This document shows positions 56,710 to 64,000 of a stretch of DNA of 64,000 bases, piece after piece; position 1 is the stretch's first letter; every line of letters starts with the position of its first letter. The position numbers and the translations under genes are program-made. The stretch covers positions 208,489,190-208,553,189 of the forward strand of contig NC_081409.1 in NCBI RefSeq assembly GCF_030272615.1, read 5' to 3'. Origin of the DNA: Cryptomeria japonica (taxonomy: Eukaryota > Streptophyta > Pinopsida > Cupressales > Cupressaceae). The notes below the pieces were generated by a model. That model saw only the letters and a list, made by a program, of their open reading frames with translations, was not told the origin of the DNA and made no database searches.

Positions 56710-58222
56710 CTATGGATGAAGAATATCAGTCAATCATCAAAAATGATGTTTGGGACATAGTGCCTAGACCCAAAGGTAAATCTGTTGTTTCCTCTAAATG
56801 GTTATTTAAAATTAAACATAATGCTGATGGTAGTATTGAAAAATATAAAGCTAGATTTGTAGCTCGTAGTTTTTCTCAAAAGGAAGGCATAGATTATGAA
56901 GAAACATTTGCTCCTATTGCTAGATATACTTCTATTAGAACTATAATAGCTATTGTTGCAGCTAAAAGTTGGAAGCTATTTCAAATGGATGTTAAGACTG
57001 TCTTCCTTAATGGTGTCATTGAAGAAGAAGTCTATATTGAACAACCTGAGGGTTATGAGATTCATGAAAGAGATACTCATGTATGCAGATTGAAGAAAGC
57101 TCTCTATGGCCTCAAACAAGCCCCTCGTGCTTGGTATGAAAGAATTGATAAATACTTGCTAAGTTTAGGATTTTGTAAGAATGATGCTGACTCTAACATT
57201 TACTTTAAGGTATCTAATGATGAAATGCTAATTCTGGTTCTATATGTGGATGATTTATTTCCAACTGGTAAAGATGAGCTTATTATTAGATGTAAGAAAG
57301 AATTAGCTTCAAAATTTGAAATGAAGGATTTAGGTCTAATGAATTATTTTCTAGGTCTAGAAGTATGGCAAAGATCTAACGAAATTTTTCTGAGTCAAGG
57401 AAAGTATACTATTGATATTTTGAAAAGATTTAGAATGATGGATTGTAAACCTATGTCTACTCCTATGGAATCTAACTTAAAGAAGTTGAGTATTTTTGCA
57501 GCTAACTCTGACTTTGCAGATCCATCGGTGTACAGGCAGTTGATTGGATCATTGATGTATCTAGTTAACACTAGACCAGATATATGCTATGTTGTGAATG
57601 CCTTCAACCAATTCATGAGCATGCCTAAACATGTTCATCTTGTTGCAGCCAAACACATTTTGAGATACTTGAGAGGTACAGTTGGTTATGGGCTGAAGTA
57701 CCCACTCAGGACTCCAATAACCTTGGAAGGTTACTCAGATGCAGATTGGGCAGGAAGTGTCAAGGATAGGAAAAGCGCCTCAAGAATTTGTTTTAACTTA
57801 GGATCCACAATGATCTCTTGGGCTTGCAGAAAACAATCCTCATTGCACTAAGTACTGTTGAAGCTGAGTATATTGCAGCAAGTGTTGCTTCTAGAGAAGC
57901 AATGGGGCTTCGTAAGTTTCTTGCTGAGTTGTTTGGACAACCTTGGGAACCTACAGTTATTCATTGTGATAATCAGAGTTGTATCAAGATGTCCGTCAAT
58001 CCAGTGTTTCATGACAGGTCAAAACATGTGGAAACTCATTATCACTTCATTCGAGATATGGTGCAAAGAGGGGCCATTCAGCTGAAGTATGTCAGCACTA
58101 ATGAGCAAGTTGCAGATATTCTTACCAAGCCTCTGTCCAAAGTGAAGTTTGTGTACTTCAGAGACAGACTCGGTGTTGTGGAAAATGAAACCCTGGTTGA
58201 GAGGGAGTCTCAACCTCTGTGA
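56710..58222 (+). pseudogene. Copia reverse transcriptase and RNase H, duplication copy 2
   Basis: The frame is open to 57851 and keeps the YVDD catalytic motif (LVLYVDDLFPTG). A one-base loss at about 57841 shifts RNase H into the next frame (57818-58222, IALSTVEAEYIAASVASREA to LTKPLSKVKF). Copies 1 and 2 carry different damage, so they have aged separately since the duplication. Confidence 0.9.
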
Positions 58223-58541
58223 TGCATTGTGTTGCATCAACCACCCTCTGCAGGCAATGTAACGTGGTAGTCTTCTCAGGGAGAAGAGTAATTGTTACCA
58301 TCCTCTGCGAGCAATGTAAGATGGTAGAAAAGATCCTCATCACCCTCTGCGTGCAATGTAAAGTGGCTCCAGCCTTTGCTTGTGTGCAAGATGGAAGATT
58401 TTGTTATGTAAGTCCATTCTATGCTTGTGTGCAAGATGGAAGTCTACTATGTTCTGATTATGTAATCCATTCTTTGCTTGTGTGCAAGATGGAAGTTAGT
58501 GACATTCTGATTATATTCTCTTCTCCCTAATTAAGAGGGAG

Positions 58542-59425
58542 TGTTAGTTTTAATTAGGGTGAAGTGAAGAGCGGATTCCAATTGCCTAAGGCAACATTGG
58601 AATCCACCCTTAAGGGTTGGGCCCTTTACCTTAAAAAGGTAATGTGCACCCTTTAGGACTGGGCCCTTCTCACACGCCACTCCTCAATAGGGCCGACCCC
58701 ATAACCCACACATCATGATACGCCTCTCTCCAAATGAAATGTGTGAAAGGGAAAAAGGAATTAATAAATAAAATGTTTATTGCAAGCCGACCTGAAGGTT
58801 TACTGCCAAGGGAAAGATATATATATGAATCAAATCATTCATTTATATAATACACATAACAGCGAATTTTGTCTGCAATTAAGAGGTGCGAAATACATCA
58901 ATTCAAAGGCGAATATCTTCAAAAGCGCAAACTCCATTAGCTTCCTTCATTGTTATCTCTAATGTTAGGGAGGTGCTCTCTATCATGCGATCTGACAGTT
59001 GAAGGACCTATTGTTCTGAAGTTGGTCACAGTCATCAGTTGAAGACAAACATTTCATCCATCTGCTATTCAAAGTCAAATCCTTGGTTGCTGGTTGGTAC
59101 AATAAAAAGCAGATCCGAAACTGGTTAAGAGGCAGATCTGAGACTACTGAAAATTGAAGATGCCATTAGCCCTAAGGGTGAACTGAGATAAGTATTGTAA
59201 TCAGAATATTAGTCATAATCCATAATCAGATCTAAGGATCTTTTCTGGCTGGTTTTTTCCTCCTATGAGGTTTTCCCAGGGTAATAAGTGTCTTATTCAA
59301 CTTTGGTTACTTTCCTGTTTGTTCCTAAATCTAAAACTTACTAAATCTAACAGCAAACTATCTGAATTAAAGGTTAATTCTGTTTTCTAAGTTTTATTTA
59401 TTAATCTGAAAGTATAAAATCAGCA
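58542..59425 (+). repeat. 3' LTR of the second Copia element
   Basis: 884 bp from TGTTAG to AAATCAGCA, preceded by the purine tract TTAAGAGGGAG and followed by ATGAC. GCCGAC lies at 58786-58791 and the TATA run at about 58818. Confidence 0.9.
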
Positions 59426-59430
59426 ATGAC

Positions 59431-60087
59431 AATGTTCATCATGTCCTCTCAGCTAAGGAGGAAGGTGGCCATTGGAAGAAGAATAACTTCAAAAGAAACA
59501 GAGATTTCAGACCCTTTGCTCACGATTCAAGGAAGAAGCCAAGGGACTTGTCTCACATCCGATGTTTCCAATGTAACAAATATGGTCACTTTGCAAAGGA
59601 CTGTCAATCTCAAGTCGAGCAAGGAGAAGCAAACCTAAATGAAGTCTCAGAACACCAAAATAACGAAGATTTCCTCTTTGTCTCAGCCTTGTCAAGCAAT
59701 GTTCAGTCAGATAGTAACACGCGGTTGATTGACAGTAGTGCATCTAGACACATCACAGGCTATCGCGAACATCTCTTAAATTTGGTGGAGGAGTCCAACC
59801 TTCATGTGACTATTGGTGACAATGCTCGTTATGCAGTAAAAGGTTTTGGCTCTACTTTGTTAAAAGTAGATTCTGGTATTTCCCTTCATCTCAGTAATGT
59901 TTTGTTTGTACCTGGAATAAAAAAGAATCTAATCTCTATATCTACTCTAGAAGATAAAAGTTATCAAGTTGTATTTTCTAAAGGAAGAGTTCTTGCATGG
60001 CCTAAGGAGTCCAACCTCAAATCAGCTCGTGCCATCAGGATTAGATATGAAAGCCTATATAAGCTTTCAACTCTTACTTTCAATTAA
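59431..60087 (+). pseudogene. Copia gag end and protease-like tail, 3' part
   Basis: Continues the gag begun at 44610. After a short out-of-frame start it reads HIRCFQCNKYGHFAKDCQSQ (CCHC zinc knuckle, CX2CX4HX4C), an acidic linker, then LIDSSASRHITGYREHLLNL. Here the Copia protease motif DSGA is DSSA. It ends LAWPKESNLKSARAIRIRYE, SLYKLSTLTFN and TAA at 60087. The pre-integrase domain LWHxRLGH that usually follows is absent. The stop is at the same residue as in 15777-17018. Confidence 0.88.
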
Positions 60088-60491
60088 GGATATAGTTGAT
60101 AGATTTTTAAACTATGCTATGGGTCCATTTCGTAAGTAAGAGTAAATCAACAAGTTTTATGAATTTATCACTTAGATAGGGATTAAGAGGGAATTACATA
60201 TTCCCCATAATCCTTAGTGAATGCATTATATTTAGTAAAGCTTAAACATATTGTTGTTTTCTAACCATTGATGTTGAAATCTGATTTACATCTAGTGTTG
60301 GATTTGAGAGAGTGGCTAAACATTTGAATTCAAATCAGTTCTGAATTTATAATTGTTATATGATTATTACAAGGATGTTCTTGATCATAATTCTATGTTT
60401 TATGATAAAACTAACATGTGTTCCTTGTTTCTTTGGAATATACTTTGGCTAAGAGGGAGTTTTCAGCTCCTATGATACATTGTGTATTCTT

Positions 60492-60710
60492 CCACCCTCT
60501 GTGGAGTGCAAGGTGGTAGTTTCTTTGAGGTATAATACCTCTCCCACCCTCTACGGAGTACAAGGTGGATCCATCCTCTGCAGGTGTGCATGATGGATAT
60601 CATGGAAGGAATCCATGACTGAATTCTTTGAATCCGTCCTCTGCGGATGTGTATGATGGATATCTATGGTTGTATCTCAAATCCATCCTCTGCGGATGTG
60701 CATGATGGAT
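60492..60710 (+). repeat. Copia 3' hairpin modules
   Basis: Five modules lie at 60492-60516, 60544-60568, 60569-60598, 60631-60660 and 60680-60710. The first two have stems CCACC/GGTGG, the others CCATC/GATGG (one is CCGTC, allowing G-T pairing). The loop keeps CTCTGYGG. They lie between the gag tail and the polypurine tract; 60088-60480 between is non-coding. Confidence 0.8.
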
Positions 60711-60784
60711 ATCATGAAAGAAGTCCATGATGTGTTATTACAATATATGGTTACTCGCTATAATCCTCCCTAGCTAAGAGGGAG

Positions 60785-61743
60785 TGTTGAAAATTTGAAA
60801 TTAAATAGCTAGTTTGAATTATTTGATGGCAAATATATATATATTGTAATAACTTAAGTGATTACAATACTTGTAACTTGTAATAAAAAGGGCAGGCCCT
60901 ATTTGGGCAATTGATTTAACTTGTAAATTGTATATGGGTCCTGACCCATATGTAACTTGTAAATTCAAAATTATATCTTGGCGCCAGAATATGCAAGGCT
61001 GACCAAGGTTTATTGTTGACATGAATTCATATATAAGTAAGATGATTTGAGGATCATAAATCATCAATCACAAGCGAACACATATCTCTCTACCTTATGT
61101 GATCTGCTTCCAGCTGCAATCATCATCATCAGCAAAAGGATATTCATCAAGTGTGGGTGAACTTCAGCGAATTGGTTTCTTGTTGAAGCGAATCTGATCT
61201 AGGAGTGCAAATCTGTCCTAGGGCATCCAAACTTCATATACTCTGCCGAATTTATGTTCTTGTGGCTGGGCGAATTAGTATGGAATCTGAGCTGTGAATC
61301 TACCTTATATCTGGGTGAACTATTGATCATTCTGAGCTCCATTCCAGACCCGAATCTGATCACCATTGTGGAGCAGACTTGTGCCAATTATGGGCGACTA
61401 TGCTGGGCGATATTGAGTTGTCTAACTCACTAATTTAGAGCAGCGATCATCCTCTTCTGCGGTGCCGAAACCCTACTTGTGGGATCAGCGAATTAGGGCC
61501 TGCACATCAGTGATTTAGATTGGGCAAAGCTCTGCCCTAGGTTGATGACTTAATCAGATAAGTGATCTAATCTTCATTGTACTTGTAATTTGCTAATGAT
61601 TAAAGGATTTTGATCTGGACTTGATGCTGGGTTTTTCCTCCAAGAGGGAGGTTTTCCCAAGGTATTCTTGGTGTCTTGTCTCTTTTGTGTGATTGCTTTG
61701 TGTTATTTCTAAGTTATTCTAAATCTGATCACTAAAATCAACA
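60785..61743 (+). repeat. 3' LTR of the interrupted gag-only Copia element
   Basis: 959 bp, TGTTGAAAATTTG to AAATCAACA. It contains about 10 bp more than the 5' copy near its start and ends in the same R/U5. Confidence 0.9.
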
Positions 61744-63470
61744 AAGGGAAGGAGGTTGATTTCATCACATGTTTGATTTTGATTCTCCTCTTCGAGTCAG
61801 ATCTGGGAAGGCACTTACTTCTTTTGTGCATATTATTCATTATAGAGCAGAGGTTGCAAGGGCATCATTCGACTTCTAATTTGTTAGGTTTCCCCAAGCT
61901 TTCTCAAGCAACGTTAGTTGAGCTGTAGCAATGTTTCACATCTTCGTTTGCCCAATGTATTAAACTAAAGTATATATTTGTTATCAGCAAGGGCCCCAAT
62001 ATATTCCCTCACTTAACTATCAAAAAAACTTATGGCAATGAAAAATGTAACCAATGCTAATGTGGTGCAAAAGAAAGGGCTTAACAGCTATGCACATTCA
62101 ATAAAGGTTCTGGATAATAATCAAGCATTTCCCAGGACATACATCAAAGTAAAGTAGAAGATATTCACAATGCAAATCTCTAAGATTTTTTTTCTTGGCT
62201 TATTTCTTTGGATTGGAAGATGTTAATGGTATCAAGTTAATTCATTGAAACCATTAATTATCGGGCCATGATCAATTGAATATACATGCAAAGAATCCCT
62301 CAAGTAGAATAAGTGTACACAATGTGACAATGAGTAAAAGGTACCCTTATTTATTGTCAGCTCTAGAAGACAATAGCAGAATGCTGATATAATCCTCTAG
62401 ACTTGCTTGTGACCCTTATGCAACGATAAACTCAAGTAAGACTGTATATGTAGACCATTAGGTGAGACGATAGGTTGACTTATGTTAGACATGAGAGACG
62501 TGGCATATTTACACATGAATATGTACCTGCATACAATGAATGAACTTTAGATTATCTGATTACCTACCACTAGTGCAAATTCATTATGTATCCAACCACA
62601 AGTATATTAAAGCAATATTGTAATATTTAGCTTATAATGGTCATTTAAGTCATTTCAGTAGTTTACTTAGTAAATTTCTAATCTATATGTCAGTTAGTCA
62701 GTTTTGGTAACTTCCGCTTATGTTTAGTTCTCGATCGTTAGTCAAAGGAATAGGTTTACCTCTCAACAAATGGAAAAGTTGGTAGTTCTGCATAGTGTCA
62801 TGACATTTCAAGGTCAACAAACAATTGCATGGTGAGATGTCAATCCCAAATATGCAAAAGAAATTGATGAGGAGCCACAAGAGGGATTGGTTGGTGTTCC
62901 ATTGAATAAGAAATTCCCTCATATTGGTAGTGATTCTGATTTAGGAAAATGTGAGGCAATGGCATAGCATCAACAAATCTAGTTGTCTAATTTTTACATT
63001 TTGTAGTTGTGCACATTGATAGTGAAAACTCAAATTATTAAGTGTTATCAATATGTATGTCGGTCTGAATTCTAAATTCAGCTCTAATGTTTCATAATAT
63101 GGTTATGTATTGGATATGGTAAATACCTTATCATATGAATATTGGAATATCTTTATATGTTTTAAATTTCCCATTTTTTTCAATTACTATCCCCTCAAAA
63201 AGACCTCTCATCCTAGCCATTCTAAAAACATGTCCTTCTATCCATGTCCCAAAAACTTGATGAAACATCGCAATCATCCCATGCTAATAGAGATTTTCAT
63301 TTTAAAATTCCTCTTCAAAATGCTAAAATAGTGTTATTATGTACATGATTTCCTATAGTCAAAATGATAGAATAATTCTATAAATGAAATCAAAATAGTA
63401 CACAACGATCTAAAATTAAAGTAGCATAATAAAAAGCATTCTTGGCATTTTTTTAAACTCAAATTTACAC
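61744..63470. other. No clear gene
   Basis: AT-rich. A frame at about 62808-62967 reads TFQGQQTIAW, a stop, DVNPKYAKEIDEEPQEGLVG and VPLNKKFPHIGSDSDLGKCE. That is less random than its surroundings but recognised as nothing. I see no other coding or repeat structure. Confidence 0.3.
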
Positions 63471-63542
63471 TCTAAACCTCAGATACTGGTTCTTGGGGAA
63501 AAAGGTTGGGTCCTGGTTCTTGCCCGGTCCTGGTCCAAGCCT

Positions 63543-63653
63543 GGTTCTCCCTGGGTTCCACCCGGGTCCTGCCCAAGTGGCTGGGTTCTCTGTGGGTCCT
63601 GCACAGAGAACCCAGCCACCTGGGCAGGACCCGAGTGGAACCTAGGGAGAACC
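63543..63653. repeat. GC-rich foldback with 52-bp arms
   Basis: The arms 63543-63594 and 63602-63653 pair at 49 of 52 positions around a 7-base loop. The arms are themselves made of GGTTCTCCCTGGGTTCCAC-like pieces that also occur just outside them (63480-63540 and 63655-63700). The stretch stands out as GC-rich in AT-rich DNA. 63701-64000 is AT-rich, with nothing recognised. Confidence 0.9.
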
Positions 63654-64000
63654 CAGGTGGACCTGGGAGAACCAAGGCCCGTGGGTTCCCAAAAACGGGG
63701 CCCATGGGTCATACAAGTCAAAAAAGTATAACCAAACATGAAAATTATAGGTCAAAAAAGTCAAAAATGTATAAACAAACCTGAATCAGTTTGAAACTTG
63801 AATATTATTTTTTTTGCAAATTATGAATATGATATTGCATTTACGATATATGAATATCAGATTATTTATTGGCATTGGCAATTATGGATTTATGATTTTT
63901 ACAAGTTTCATATTTGTATGTTTGAAGTTTGAACTGTGAACATATATATTTATAATTTTGATGTTTGAACATATATATAATATATGACATATGTATATAT

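Larger units (their letters stand above)
53551..58538 (+). repeat. 2,494-bp tandem duplication
   Basis: 53551-56044 and 56045-58538 are about 97% alike. Each unit holds the last 660 bp of the giant LTR, the Copia RT/RNase H and the 3' hairpin region. The unit joins at ctaattaa-gaaagtaaac with only 2-4 bp of shared sequence. It must post-date the entry of the giant LTR into the Copia element. Confidence 0.92.
45203..59425 (+). mobile_element. Second Copia element, heavily rearranged
   Basis: LTRs at 45203 to about 46082 and 58542-59425 begin TGTTGG/TGTTAG and share more than 95% of their sequence. The flanks GTGAC and ATGAC (59426-59430) are a target duplication with one change, within the gag of the outer Copia element. 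Its own gag, protease and integrase are missing; in their place are a gypsy integrase fragment, a giant LTR and a tandem duplication of RT/RNase H. The left LTR lacks its last bases and primer site, so one deletion break lies near 46083. Confidence 0.88.
43579..61743 (+). mobile_element. Gag-only Copia element, interrupted
   Basis: LTRs 43579-44527 and 60785-61743 are about 96-97% alike. The primer site TGGTATCAGAGC (44528-44539) and a polypurine tract (GCTAAGAGGGAG before 60785) are in place. The flanks are GAGGA and AAGGG, not a clean duplication. The internal region holds only gag and a protease-like tail, split by the Copia element 45203-59425. Without that insert it is about 3.9 kb, the same size and content as 14070-17955. 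Confidence 0.88.

Noticed and set aside
63506-63784. Pro/Gly-rich ORFs on both strands
   Set aside because: They arise from the GC-rich foldback and occur on both strands over the same bases.

Overview
This is nuclear DNA of a seed plant, most likely a gymnosperm. It holds one interpretable host gene with plant-type introns, buried in nested LTR retrotransposons. No prokaryotic or organellar genes were seen, and the species cannot be named from the sequence.

Host gene: six exons of a phosphopantothenate-cysteine ligase gene (coenzyme A synthesis) can be read on the minus strand. Exons 1-4 lie at 39668-38849 and exons 5-6 at 9325-9097. They are separated by an intron of about 29.5 kb, and the 3' end of the gene is outside the window to the left. 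That intron contains, in + order: a small LTR/PBS remnant (9894), a gypsy-type solo LTR (11666-12892), a shrunken hAT transposase remnant (13037-13900), a gag-only Copia element (14070-17955, exact 5-bp target duplication) and an autonomous-type Copia element (18362-37996, exact duplication TCAAG). The last is split inside its reverse transcriptase by a giant-LTR element (19423-33749, duplication AAGCC). That element is itself interrupted by a second, shorter relative (21436-25815).

Left flank (1-9096): the 3' end of a Copia element, a minus-strand gypsy gag remnant with a tRNA-Arg-type primer site, a chimeric pseudogene joining a kelch-repeat fragment to argininosuccinate synthase, and a 5'-truncated-type Copia remnant (LTR, leader, gag).

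Right flank (39.7-64 kb): a decayed LINE-type ORF1, an LTR-like region with a 251-bp duplication, then a gag-only Copia element (43579-61743). Its gag is split by a second Copia element (45203-59425). The second element has lost most of its interior and carries a gypsy integrase fragment, a second giant LTR (47546-54214) and a 2.49-kb tandem duplication of its RT/RNase H end. A strong 52-bp-arm foldback lies at 63543-63653.

Most notable: a family of gypsy-type elements with giant LTRs (6.7 kb and an inferred 9.4 kb). Each LTR contains a palindrome array, a TATA promoter, a 5'-UTR intron ending a few bases before an ATG, a long ORF for an unrecognised conserved protein of about 1,070-1,200 residues, and then a second TATA promoter. 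Primer-binding sites resembling the complement of tRNA-Arg abut the LTRs and imply that the ORF runs antisense to the retroelement, although a nearby integrase fragment argues the other way. Several unrelated LTRs also share a GCCGAC (DRE/CRT-like) core about 28-48 bp upstream of their TATA box. Copia 3' regions share small hairpin modules whose stems covary.
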